A stretch of 17,638 nt of DNA from JBOHBN01 sp050698355 (GCA_050698355.1 JBOHBN010000163.1:1-17638); one strand, 5' to 3'. Numbered from the stretch's first letter, positions 6,978-14,391 are shown. Numbers and translations are program-made. Notes: a model not told the origin generated them from the letters alone.

Positions 6978-8123
6978 GTGGTTGCCGACGAGTCCTGGCC
7001 GTTCCACGGGGAGCAGACGGTCGGGCGGCGCGGACCGCTGCTGGTCCTCGCCGCGCAGGCGCCCGACGGCCGGCCCGTGACCATCGTCAGGCTGGGGCCG
7101 GGGGCCGGGCCCGAGCTGCACGAGGAGTTCCGCTCGGCCGCCCGCGTCGCCGGCGAGTACGCCGACGCTCGTGGCCTGCCGCCGATCGCCTGGCACGACC
7201 TGCGCACCCTGCTGCCCTGGGTGGCGACCTACGACGACCCGCGCCATCTCGGCGCCGACCTCGTCGAGCGCGTACTCGAGGTGGGGCCCTCGGTGTTCGG
7301 GCCCGACGACCTGCCGCCCAGCGCGATCGTGTCTACGCCGGAGGCCGCGGCCGGTGACTTGCTGCGGACCGCACCCGGCGGCACTCGCCGTACGCCGAAG
7401 CGGAACAGGGTGATGGTGAGCGCCGTCGGCGGTGCGGTGGTGCTGGTCATGGTGCTCACCGGCCTGGCATTCGGGTTCGCCGGCAGCCGAAGCGACGCGC
7501 AGCCGTCGCCGGTCCGCCACACGACCGTCCCGTCGTGGACGCCGCCCACCGCGATCCCGGGCGTCACGTCCACCGGCGGGTCGACGCACACGGCGCGACC
7601 GCGGCCGTCGCCCACGCTCGCTCACCGCGAGCCGCTCTCGGTGTACGGCCCGACGTGGAACCGCCGCGACAAGACCGCGACCGTCGCGTTCCCCGAGCTC
7701 GGCTGGGCGTTTCGTACCGCTCGGGGAGTGGACTGCCTGCTCACCGGCGAGTTCCACAAGCTCACCAAGGTCACCTGTATCAACCTGCGAAAGCTCGGCA
7801 AGGGTCCGCGCCGCCTCACCATCGTCGACCAAACATGCACCAAGCCGCGATGCTCACGCCAGGAGCGCAAGTACCTGGAGCGGGACCTGTCCGGGCACAA
7901 GGTCGATTGGAAGAGGAAGGACAAGCACACCAAGTACCACGTCCAGACGTTCGTACACGACCAGTACAAGAAGCGGTACTTCCGGTTCTCGATGAGCCAC
8001 TACTACCGCGACGCCAAGCACCGCCTGCGCCGGCACGTGTCGGTCTACGGCGAGGCGCCGATCGGCCGGCCCGCCCGCAAGATCCAGAAGGTGATCAACG
8101 ACATCCGCACCCAGACCGGCTGA
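6978..8123 (+). CDS. Single-pass membrane protein of unknown function, Cys4 outer domain (paralogue 2)
   Basis: A 381-residue tandem paralogue of the preceding gene. The N-terminal domain aligns closely (SWPFHGEQTVGRRGPLLVLA; LLPWVATYDDPRHLGADLV). The linker is shorter and lacks the YDTPRP repeats. One transmembrane helix lies at about 146-168, then a Pro/Thr/Ser stalk. The outer domain starts SVYGPTWNRR and includes LGWAFR, Cys253, Cys267, Cys287, Cys292, WKRKDKHTKY and the end RKIQKVINDIRTQTG. GTG 6978 lies 11 bases after the previous stop with GAGGA 8 bases upstream, so the two are co-transcribed. The pair may act as heteromer partners; this is inference from tandem duplication and matched domains. 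A stem-loop follows the gene. Confidence 0.7.
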   Translation: MVADESWPFHGEQTVGRRGPLLVLAAQAPDGRPVTIVRLGPGAGPELHEEFRSAARVAGEYADARGLPPIAWHDLRTLLPWVATYDDPRHLGADLVERVLEVGPSVFGPDDLPPSAIVSTPEAAAGDLLRTAPGGTRRTPKRNRVMVSAVGGAVVLVMVLTGLAFGFAGSRSDAQPSPVRHTTVPSWTPPTAIPGVTSTGGSTHTARPRPSPTLAHREPLSVYGPTWNRRDKTATVAFPELGWAFRTARGVDCLLTGEFHKLTKVTCINLRKLGKGPRRLTIVDQTCTKPRCSRQERKYLERDLSGHKVDWKRKDKHTKYHVQTFVHDQYKKRYFRFSMSHYYRDAKHRLRRHVSVYGEAPIGRPARKIQKVINDIRTQTG

Positions 8124-8149
8124 CCACGCCGGTCCCATCGCTAACTCGG

Positions 8150-8199
8150 TGATCATGAAGGCTTCTCCGTGCTACAGCACGGACCATGTTTCATGATCA
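8150..8199. terminator. Nested hairpin between paralogue 2 and the acyltransferase gene
   Basis: The outer arms are TGATCATGAA (8150-8159) and TTCATGATCA (8190-8199), a perfect 10-bp match. Inside them TCCGTGCT (8166-8173) pairs perfectly with AGCACGGA (8176-8183) across two bases, leaving symmetric 6-base internal loops. There is no T tract, which is normal for actinobacterial terminators. Because it ends 18 bases before the next start it could also be an operator or a leader structure for that gene. Confidence 0.55.
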
Positions 8200-8217
8200 T
8201 TGGGAAGGACAAGGCCC

Positions 8218-9345
8218 GTGAGCGCGTCCCCGACGGACAGGTCCGGCTACAAGTCGTCGCCGATTGCACAAGTACTCAGCCCGGCGCCGCGAAGCGCTTG
8301 GCAACAGGTGCTCGAGACAGACCCCGGTGCCACGGCGCTGCAGACCACCGACTATTTCGACGCCGTGCTCAAAGGCACCGGGGGTCGTGACCGCAGCCGG
8401 CTGTACATCTTCGGCGACGGCCGACGGGTCGTGCTACCGCTGGTGCGCCAGAAGTCGGTGCCGGGCCTTTGCATGCTGGCGGGCTATCCTGGCGGCTTCG
8501 GGCACGGCAGCGCGCTCGCCTCCGGTGGCCTACGAACCGCAGACGTGCGAGCAGTGATCGAGCAGCTGCGGGGTACGGCGGCCTCCATCCGGATCGACGG
8601 GGGGCACCACACCGCGGAACAGTGGTCATCTGGACGGCCAGAGGGAGTGACCGCGTCACGTCGGCGAATCGATGTGATCGACCTCCCTGGCGGCTGGCAG
8701 GACCACTTCCCCGCCGGCCTCGGCCGTGATGCGCGCTACCACGTGCGCAAAGCGCAGCGTCGCGGGGTCGAGGTCGAGCGAGACACCGCCGGTCGACTCA
8801 TCCCCATCTTCTACGCGCTCTATCTGGAGTGGGTGGATCGCTGGGTCCACCGAGCGGGACTACCGCCTGTCGTGGCGCGTTATTCCGCGCTGCGCCAGGA
8901 ACCGCGCAGCAAGTACGAGACGGTAGCCGCAGGCGTCGGCCAGGAATGCCGTGTCTTCATCGCCTGGCACCGGGGCAGGGCGGTGGCTGGGTGCATTACC
9001 CTCGTGCACGGCAATCACGCGATCGGCTGGCGCAGCTACAGCATCAAGGAACTCTCGGCGCCGTGCTCGGCCAACACCCTGGTGCAGGCATCCGCCATCT
9101 GCGACGCGGCCACCTCGGGATGCCGCTACTTCGACCTGGGCCAGTCCGGTGACGCTGCCACCCTTCAACGTTACAAGCTTTCTCTGGGGGCCACTCCCCG
9201 ATGGGCGACAGACGTGCGGATCGAGACGCGCATGATCGCTGGCGCCCGAAAGCTGACCGAACGGACACGGCAGTGGGCAACCCGAGTCGCGGGGACCCTT
9301 GCTCCACGAGCGCGTGTCGGTTACGGCGAGTCCGGCCCCAAATGA
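8218..9345 (+). CDS. GNAT-family acyltransferase, BioF2/FemAB-like (Acetyltransf_6 type)
   Basis: A 375-residue protein with the double-GNAT fold signatures of the BioF2-like/FemAB-like family: WQQVLETDPGATALQTTDYF near the N-terminus, the basic strand DARYHVRKAQRRGVEV (171-186), the core RVFIAWHRGRAVAGCITLV, and the C-terminal YFDLGQSGDAATLQRYKLSL (304-323). Such proteins use acyl-CoA or aminoacyl-tRNA; many belong to polysaccharide or peptidoglycan gene sets. The substrate here is not predictable. GTG 8218 is chosen because GGAAGGA lies 8 bases upstream; a TTG at 8200 would add six residues. Third positions look less GC-biased than in neighbours (for example TTT, TAT and TCA-like codons recur), hinting at horizontal acquisition. 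The gene stands alone between two hairpins and is convergent with the ABC exporter. Confidence 0.78.
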   Translation: MSASPTDRSGYKSSPIAQVLSPAPRSAWQQVLETDPGATALQTTDYFDAVLKGTGGRDRSRLYIFGDGRRVVLPLVRQKSVPGLCMLAGYPGGFGHGSALASGGLRTADVRAVIEQLRGTAASIRIDGGHHTAEQWSSGRPEGVTASRRRIDVIDLPGGWQDHFPAGLGRDARYHVRKAQRRGVEVERDTAGRLIPIFYALYLEWVDRWVHRAGLPPVVARYSALRQEPRSKYETVAAGVGQECRVFIAWHRGRAVAGCITLVHGNHAIGWRSYSIKELSAPCSANTLVQASAICDAATSGCRYFDLGQSGDAATLQRYKLSLGATPRWATDVRIETRMIAGARKLTERTRQWATRVAGTLAPRARVGYGESGPK

Positions 9346-9367
9346 CCACGTTATGTGTGCCCAGTCG

Positions 9368-9399
9368 GCCCTATCGATGCCTGCAGGCATCGATAGGGC
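9368..9399. terminator. 32-base perfect palindrome, bidirectional terminator
   Basis: Each 16-base half (left half GCCCTATCGATGCCTG) is the exact reverse complement of the other. It lies in the short gap between the acyltransferase and the ABC permease, whose 3' ends face each other, so one structure can stop transcription from both sides. Confidence 0.75.
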
Positions 9400-9438
9400 G
9401 GTATTCGCCTCGAGGAGTTCACAGAGCCGCTCGGCGCC

Positions 9439-11079
9439 TCAACTCACTTGCAGGTCGCGCCGGCGGTAACCGAGAAGACCGAGTGCGGTGAGCGCTACGG
9501 CGATCCCGGTGAGCGCGATCAGCGGCGTCCACGTCAACTCGGCGCCGGGAAGCTGAGGAACCTGCTCGAACGGCGAGAGGTCGATCGCCCAGTCGGGGAA
9601 CTGCAGCAGCCCGCCGAACATGCCAACGATCAGCGCGTACACCGGCACGGCCCACGCGAGCGTGACCAGGCGGGGGAGCAGCCCGGCGAGCGCGACCGTG
9701 ACGCCGACGGTCAGCCAGACGGCCGGGACGTACGCGAGCGCCGCACCGAGCATGGTCGGCAGCAGGTCCGGGTCGCCGCCCGCGACAGCCGCGCTGGCGC
9801 CCAGGCCGAGGCCGGTGAGTGCGAGCACCAGCGCGCTGCCGATGCCCGCGACCGCCAGGTGACCAGCGACCCAGCGGATGCGCGACAGGGCGGTGCCCCA
9901 CAGTGCCTCCACCCGTCCTGCTGCCTCCTCGGTGCGCAGCCGGGACACCGACTGCACCGCGTAGATCGCCGACACCGCGGCGAGCATGCCGATGATGAGC
10001 GCGAGGAACGAGTCGACCGCGCTGCCGCCCTGGCCGCCGATGGCCTGGCGGATGGCGGCGTTGTCGTTGATGAACTTCTCGAGCGCGTCGATCAGGGAGC
10101 CGTACACGGCGCCGAACGCGAACAGTGCGGTCGCCCATCCGATCAGGGCTCCGCGCTGGAGCCGTAGCGCGAGCCCGAGGGAGCGGCCGAGTACGGCGGA
10201 CGCTCGGGCAGGGCCGGGGCGTTGCGCGAGCATGCCGACGCCCGCGTCGCGCCTGGCGCTCAGCATGACCGCCGCGACGGCGAAGGCCACGGCGACGACA
10301 GCCGCCAGCCCCAGCGGCCACCACCGTTCGTCCACGTACGCGCGCGTCGCCTGCGCCCAGCCGATCGGGGAGATCCAGGACGCGACGCCGTCCCCGATGT
10401 CGCCCACCGCGCGCAGCACGAACGCCACGCCGATCACGAGCCCGGCCATCCCGGCGGCCGTGCGGGCGTGCTCGGTGAGCTGCGCGGCGATCGCGGCGAT
10501 GCCGGCGAAGACCACGCCGACCGACGCGACCGCGGCGCCGAACGCTAGCGAGCCGACCCAGGTGAGGCTCGCGACGCCGCTGCCGCCGAGTGCGAGAGCG
10601 ATGAGCAGGCCGAGCACCACGTTGACACCGCACACCACCGTGAGCGCGGCGGCGAGGTGCGCGTGCCGGCCGGTCACGGTGGCGCGGACCAGCTCGGTAC
10701 GGCCGGTCTCCTCTTCGGTGCGGGTGTGCCGGACGACCAGCAGCACGCTCATCAGCGCGGCGAACACCGCGATGAAGCCGAGCATCTCGTTGGCCAGCAT
10801 GGCGCCGAAGGTGTAGTGCTCCACCCCGTATCCGGGTCCGGTGAAGGCGATGCCCGTCGGGTTGTCCTGCAGCAGTGCCGCGCGTGCCTGCCGTTCGGCG
10901 GCGGTCTTGTACAGGCCAGGGAAGCTGGTCGCGGTCGACACCGTGGCGAGTGTCAGCGCCGCGACCCATACCGGGATGCGGACCCGGTCGCGGCGCAGGA
11001 TGAAGCGGATCAGCGTGCCGGTGCCGGCGAGCGGTGAGTAGGTGGCGCCCGTACGCAGGGGAGCGGTCACGGCAGTCAT
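9439..11079 (-). CDS. ABC transporter permease, drug/polyketide exporter type (COG3559-like)
   Basis: A 546-residue polytopic membrane protein with about 12 hydrophobic helices in two homologous halves of six: one opens LIRFILRRDRVRIPVWVAAL, the other LRLQRGALIGWATALFAFG. The segments RTEEETGRTELVRATVTGR and LRTEEAAGRVEALWGTALSR are the paired cytoplasmic loops typical of actinobacterial exporters annotated as 'exporter of polyketide antibiotics'. ATG 11079 overlaps the stop of the upstream ATPase gene (ATGA), so both are one operon. The substrate is unknown, most likely a hydrophobic or amphipathic compound. The adjacent divergent MarR/GbsR-type regulator supports an inducible efflux role. 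Confidence 0.87.
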   Translation of the reverse strand: MTAVTAPLRTGATYSPLAGTGTLIRFILRRDRVRIPVWVAALTLATVSTATSFPGLYKTAAERQARAALLQDNPTGIAFTGPGYGVEHYTFGAMLANEMLGFIAVFAALMSVLLVVRHTRTEEETGRTELVRATVTGRHAHLAAALTVVCGVNVVLGLLIALALGGSGVASLTWVGSLAFGAAVASVGVVFAGIAAIAAQLTEHARTAAGMAGLVIGVAFVLRAVGDIGDGVASWISPIGWAQATRAYVDERWWPLGLAAVVAVAFAVAAVMLSARRDAGVGMLAQRPGPARASAVLGRSLGLALRLQRGALIGWATALFAFGAVYGSLIDALEKFINDNAAIRQAIGGQGGSAVDSFLALIIGMLAAVSAIYAVQSVSRLRTEEAAGRVEALWGTALSRIRWVAGHLAVAGIGSALVLALTGLGLGASAAVAGGDPDLLPTMLGAALAYVPAVWLTVGVTVALAGLLPRLVTLAWAVPVYALIVGMFGGLLQFPDWAIDLSPFEQVPQLPGAELTWTPLIALTGIAVALTALGLLGYRRRDLQVS

Positions 11080-12023
11080 CGCGCGACCTCGCGTTCCTGT
11101 GCCGCCGGCGCGGCGTGCCTGCCCCAGCCGTTCGGCGCCGGCTCGTCGCCGTAGTGGCGCAGGAACAGCTGCTCCAGCGTCGGCGGCTGGCTGACCAGGC
11201 TGACGACGCCGAGCCCGGCGAGTCGCCGTACGACCGCGTCCATGTGCTCCGCGTCCACGTGGAAGCTCGCCCGGTGGTCCGCGAGGTCGAGGTCGTGCAC
11301 GCCCGGCAGTCCCGCCAGCTCGCCGGCCGGCCCGGCGGTTTGCACCGTGATCAACGTCCTGGTGAGGTGGCGCAGCTCGGCGAGCGTACCCGTCTGGACC
11401 GCGCGTCCGAGCCGGATGATCGTGACGCGGTCGCAGAGCGCCTCCACCTCCGCCAGGATGTGGCTGGAGAGCAGCACCGTGCGGCCCTCCGCCTTCACCT
11501 CGCGGATGCAGTCCTGGAAGACGGCCTCCATCAACGGGTCGAGGCCGGAGGTCGGCTCGTCCAGGATGAGCAGCTCCGCGTCGGACGCGAGGGCCGCGAC
11601 GAGGGCGACCTTCTGCTTGTTGCCCTTGGAGTACGTGCGGCCCAACTTGTGCGGGTCGAGGTCGAAGCGGTCGAGCAGCGCATCGCGCCGCGCCGTGTCC
11701 ACTCCGCCGCGCAGCCGTCCGAGCAGGTCGACGGTCTCGCCGCCGGTCAGGTTGGGCCAGAGGCTGACGTCACCGGGGACGTACGCGAGTCGCCGGTGCA
11801 GCCTGGTGGCGTCCCGCCACGGGTCGCCGTCGAGCAGCGTTGCCCTGCCCGCGTCTGCGCGCAGCAGTCCGAGGAGTACGCGGATCGTGGTGGTCTTCCC
11901 GGCGCCGTTGGGGCCGAGGAAGCCATGCACCTCGCCGGTGTCGACGGCAAGGTCGAGACCGTCCAGCGCGAAGGTCCGGCCGAACGACTTGACCAGGCCG
12001 GAGACATCAATCGGTTGTGTCAT
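11076..12023 (-). CDS. ABC transporter ATP-binding protein (exporter ATPase)
   Basis: A 315-residue ATPase that pairs with the permease downstream. Walker A is GPNGAGKTT (37-45), the signature is the variant YSKGNKQ (131-137) usual for this exporter group, Walker B is LLILDEPTSGLD (151-162), and the H-loop His is in LLSSHIL (residue 188). The extra C-terminal domain ends with TLEQLFLRHYGDE. I start the protein at ATG 12023, giving MTQPIDVSGL, rather than six codons earlier: a -10 box TACGCT ends 7 bases before it, implying a leaderless message. No ribosome binding site is visible at either start. It is divergent from the MarR-type gene with a shared palindromic operator. Confidence 0.9.
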   Translation of the reverse strand: MTQPIDVSGLVKSFGRTFALDGLDLAVDTGEVHGFLGPNGAGKTTTIRVLLGLLRADAGRATLLDGDPWRDATRLHRRLAYVPGDVSLWPNLTGGETVDLLGRLRGGVDTARRDALLDRFDLDPHKLGRTYSKGNKQKVALVAALASDAELLILDEPTSGLDPLMEAVFQDCIREVKAEGRTVLLSSHILAEVEALCDRVTIIRLGRAVQTGTLAELRHLTRTLITVQTAGPAGELAGLPGVHDLDLADHRASFHVDAEHMDAVVRRLAGLGVVSLVSQPPTLEQLFLRHYGDEPAPNGWGRHAAPAAQEREVAR

Positions 12024-12030
12024 GACCAGA

Positions 12031-12059
12031 AGCGTACACATGCTTCACAAATTTGTGAA
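12031..12059 (-). promoter_or_regulatory. Promoter of the ABC exporter operon
   Basis: On the minus strand TTCACA (12059-12054) and TACGCT (12036-12031) are 17 bases apart. The -10 box ends 7 bases before ATG 12023, so transcription should begin at or next to the start codon. The -35 box lies inside the 12044-12059 palindrome. Confidence 0.5.
12044..12059. promoter_or_regulatory. Operator: perfect 16-bp palindrome between divergent regulator and exporter
   Basis: TTCACAAATTTGTGAA is fully symmetric and strikingly AT-rich for this genome. It overlaps the -35 boxes of both the ABC operon and the regulator gene. MarR/GbsR-type dimers bind palindromes of this size, so autorepression plus repression of the exporter is the natural reading; the assignment to this regulator is inference. 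Confidence 0.6.
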
Positions 12060-12080
12060 TACTGTGATACAGCTTACACT
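12053..12080 (+). promoter_or_regulatory. Promoter of the MarR/GbsR-type regulator
   Basis: TTGTGA (12053-12058) and TACACT (12075-12080) are 16 bases apart. The expected start near 12087 leaves a short leader of about 15 bases that contains the GGAGG ribosome binding site. Confidence 0.5.
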
Positions 12081-12101
12081 GGCGGGGAGAGGAGGTGTGC
12101 C

Positions 12102-12662
12102 GTGACGTCCGCAGCAGGTGACCAGGACGATGCTGTGCCCAGGTTCGTCGAGCGGTTCGGGATGCTGCTCCACGAGAGCGGCCTGCCGCGCATGCCCGCG
12201 CGCGTGTTCGCGTACGTACTGGCCGACGACGCTGAGACCTACACCGCCGCCGAGCTGGCCGCCGGGCTACGGGTGAGCCCCGCGGCGATCTCCGGGGCGG
12301 TGCGCTACCTCGTGTACATCGGCATGCTCACCAAGGAGCGCGAGCCCGGGGCCCGTGCGGACCACTACCGGGTGTACGACGACGACGTCTGGTCGGTGAT
12401 CACGATGCAGCAGGTGCCGCTGCTCGAGCGGCACCTGGAGTTCCTGCGCGAGGGCGTGGAGATGCTCGACAGCGACCGCCCGGGCGGCAAGCGCGTGCGC
12501 GAGACGCTGGAGTACTACCGCTTCCTGGTCGCCGAGATGCCGCAGCTGGTGGAGCGCTGGCAGGAGTACCGAAAGCACCACGGACTGGGCACCAATCCAC
12601 TGTGGGGAAGAAACTTGCCGCAAGGTGTCGATTCGGCGGCTCGCCGTTCGGCGCAGGGGTGA
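12102..12662 (+). CDS. MarR/GbsR-type winged-helix transcriptional regulator
   Basis: A 186-residue DNA-binding protein. Residues around 45-90 form the winged helix-turn-helix: YTAAELAAGLRVSPAAISGA is the helix-turn-helix and LVYIGMLTKEREPGARADHY the wing. The N-terminal RFVERFGMLLHESGLPRMPA is typical of the GbsR-like branch of MarR proteins in actinobacteria. A long helical tail (110-165) probably serves dimerisation, and the last 20 residues are unconserved in appearance. GTG 12102 has GGAGG six bases upstream, which decides the start. Divergence from an ABC exporter with a palindrome in between indicates local repression of efflux and itself. The ligand is unknown. The 3' end of this gene may also carry the promoter for the downstream DGPF/ECF42 pair. 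Confidence 0.85.
   Translation: MTSAAGDQDDAVPRFVERFGMLLHESGLPRMPARVFAYVLADDAETYTAAELAAGLRVSPAAISGAVRYLVYIGMLTKEREPGARADHYRVYDDDVWSVITMQQVPLLERHLEFLREGVEMLDSDRPGGKRVRETLEYYRFLVAEMPQLVERWQEYRKHHGLGTNPLWGRNLPQGVDSAARRSAQG
12626..12652 (+). promoter_or_regulatory. Putative ECF42-dependent promoter of the DGPF-sigma operon
   Basis: TGTCGA (12626-12631) is followed 17 bases later by CGGC (12649-12652). The ECF42 target consensus, as I recall it from Streptomyces venezuelae, is TGTCGA with CGA/TC in the -10 region. The -35 match is exact and the -10 is imperfect. It sits in the 3' end of the regulator gene, about 50 bases before the DGPF-protein ribosome binding site, as expected for autoregulation. 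Confidence 0.4.
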
Positions 12663-12704
12663 AAGGCGGGGAAAGCCCCTGCTACCGAGACCGAAGGAGG
12701 CACC

Positions 12705-13064
12705 ATGCCGCGCTTTCTCTCGATCGCCTACCACGACGAGAACGACCGCTCCGTGAGCGACCCCAGCCCGGAGCTCCAGAAGCAGATGGCCGAGCTGTTC
12801 GAGGAGATCACCAAGGCCGGCGTCGTCTTGGACATGGCCGAGCTCGCCCCGACCTCCGAAGCCACCCGGGCGACGCTGTCCGGTGGCCGGGTCAGCTACA
12901 CCGACGGCCCGTTCACCGAGAGCAAGGAGGTCGTCGGCGGTTACACCGTCATCCAGTGCAAGGACAAGGCCGAGGCGCTGGAGTGGACCCGGCGGTTCCT
13001 CGAGGTCCAGGGTCAGTACCAGCCCAGCACCGTGGTCGAGGTGCGCGAGATCAAGGAGGGCTGA
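12705..13064 (+). CDS. DGPF/YciI-like protein, ECF42 partner
   Basis: A 119-residue YCII-related protein with a ferredoxin-like alpha/beta fold. The hallmark TDGPFTESKEVVGGYTVIQC has DGPF at 67-70, followed by the helix DKAEALEWTRRF and the C-terminal strand TVVEVREI. These small cytoplasmic proteins are the standard genomic neighbours and known targets of ECF42 sigma factors; their biochemical activity is unsettled. ATG 12705 follows a strong AAGGAGG site (12694-12700). The stop codon overlaps or abuts the sigma-factor start, so the two are translated together. Confidence 0.9.
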   Translation: MPRFLSIAYHDENDRSVSDPSPELQKQMAELFEEITKAGVVLDMAELAPTSEATRATLSGGRVSYTDGPFTESKEVVGGYTVIQCKDKAEALEWTRRFLEVQGQYQPSTVVEVREIKEG

Positions 13065-14299
13065 TCCGTACGGCGACAACGGCGGCCGAGACGGTCGAGG
13101 CGGTGTTCCGGATGGAGTCCCCTCGGATCATCGCCGGCACGGCCCGCATCGTGCGGGATGTCGGGCTGGCCGAGGAGCTCGCACAGGATGCTCTCGTCGC
13201 GGCGCTGGAGCAGTGGCCGGAGTCGGGCGTCCCGGAGAAGCCGGGCGCCTGGCTCATGGCCATCGCCAGGCACCGCGCGATCGACCTCGTACGCCGCAAG
13301 GACACCTACGCGCGCAAGCTGGCGGAGGTCGGGCGGACGCTCGAAGACATGCCGCCGCCCGACCCGCCTGAGGCGGACGGCGTCGACGACGACCTGCTCC
13401 GGCTGGTCTTCACCGCCTGCCACCCGGTCCTGTCGACGCAGGCGCGCGTCGCGCTCGCGCTGCGGTTGCTGTGCGGACTGACCACCGAGGAGATCGCCCG
13501 CGCCTTCCTCAGCTCGGAGCCCACGGTCGCCCAGCGGATCGTGCGCGCCAAGCGGATACTGGCCAGGGCAGCAGTGCCGTTCGAGGTGCCGTACGGCTCC
13601 GATCGAGCCGAGCGGCTCTCGTCGGTCCTCGAGGTCATCTACCTCGTCTTCAACGAGGGCTACTCCGCCACGGCCGGTGACGACCTGGTGCGGCCTGCGC
13701 TGTGCGAGGACGCGCTCCGCCTCGTTCGCGTCCTGGCGGGCCTGATGCCGGACGAGCCGGAGGTCCATGGCCTGGCTGCGCTGCTGGAGTTCCAGGCCTC
13801 GCGCATCGCAGCTCGTACGAACGTCGACGGCGATCCGGTGCTGCTCGCTGACCAGGACCGTACGAGGTGGAACCGGATGCTCATCGTCCGCGGCCTAAAG
13901 GCGCTGCGCCACGCCGGTCGCGGCCCGTACTCGGTGCAGGCAGCCATCGCCGCCTGCCATGCGCGCGCGATCCGCTACGAGGACACCGACTGGACGACGA
14001 TCACCGCGCTGTACGACCGGCTCGCAATGCTCACACGGTCCCCGGTCGTCCAGCTGAACCGTGCGGTCGCAGTCTCGATGTCGCAGGGCCCCGCTATCGG
14101 TCTGGATCTGGTCGACGCGCTGGCCGGCGAGCCGGCGCTCCAGCACTACCACCTGCTGCCGAGCGTCCGTGGCGACCTGCTGGAGCGTCTCGACCGGGGC
14201 GAGGAGGCGCGCGCGGAGTTCGAGCGCGTCGCCGCCCTCGCACGTAACCCGCGCGAGCGGGGGCTTCTCCACGACCGCGCGGCACGCTCGTCCCCGTAA
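13061..14299 (+). CDS. ECF42-type RNA polymerase sigma factor with C-terminal TPR-like extension (DUF6596)
   Basis: Sigma region 2 is visible from ESPRIIAGTARIVRDVGLAE through DALVAALEQWP, region 2.4 around AWLMAIARHRAIDLVRRKD, and region 4 around LRLLCGLTTEEIARAFLSSE and VAQRIVRAKRIL. A long helical extension of about 230 residues follows, with GPYSVQAAIAACHARA and SPVVQLNRAVAVSM, typical of ECF42. Such factors lack an anti-sigma factor and the extension is thought to control activity. The start is unclear. Homology begins before GTG 13103, yet between the DGPF gene and that codon only CTG 13061 or ATC 13064 could start translation, just after AAGGAGG (13053-13059). I use CTG 13061, which gives 412 residues, normal for the group; GTG 13103 or ATG 13112 would give a shortened region 2. 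A strong hairpin follows the stop directly. Confidence 0.88.
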   Translation: MIRTATTAAETVEAVFRMESPRIIAGTARIVRDVGLAEELAQDALVAALEQWPESGVPEKPGAWLMAIARHRAIDLVRRKDTYARKLAEVGRTLEDMPPPDPPEADGVDDDLLRLVFTACHPVLSTQARVALALRLLCGLTTEEIARAFLSSEPTVAQRIVRAKRILARAAVPFEVPYGSDRAERLSSVLEVIYLVFNEGYSATAGDDLVRPALCEDALRLVRVLAGLMPDEPEVHGLAALLEFQASRIAARTNVDGDPVLLADQDRTRWNRMLIVRGLKALRHAGRGPYSVQAAIAACHARAIRYEDTDWTTITALYDRLAMLTRSPVVQLNRAVAVSMSQGPAIGLDLVDALAGEPALQHYHLLPSVRGDLLERLDRGEEARAEFERVAALARNPRERGLLHDRAARSSP

Positions 14300-14300
14300 T

Positions 14301-14344
14301 GTGTCAGTACCTCAGCTCGCTACAGCGAGCTGAGGTACTGACAC
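14301..14344. terminator. 21-bp perfect hairpin after the sigma-factor gene (copy A of a repeat family)
   Basis: The left arm (14301-14321, starting GTGTCAGTACCTCAGC) pairs without mismatch with 14324-14344 across a 2-base loop. It begins one base after the TAA stop. No T tract follows, as usual for I-type actinobacterial terminators. The same element recurs at 17578-17635 with compensatory changes. Confidence 0.75.
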
Positions 14345-14391
14345 GTTGGAAAACACGCGATGGGCGGCACGTTCCGTCATCGGCACCGGCG

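Noticed and set aside
12668..12679. Small GGGG-AAAG-CCCC stem between the MarR-type and DGPF genes
   Set aside because: A 4-bp stem is frequent by chance in such GC-rich sequence and too weak to call a terminator.
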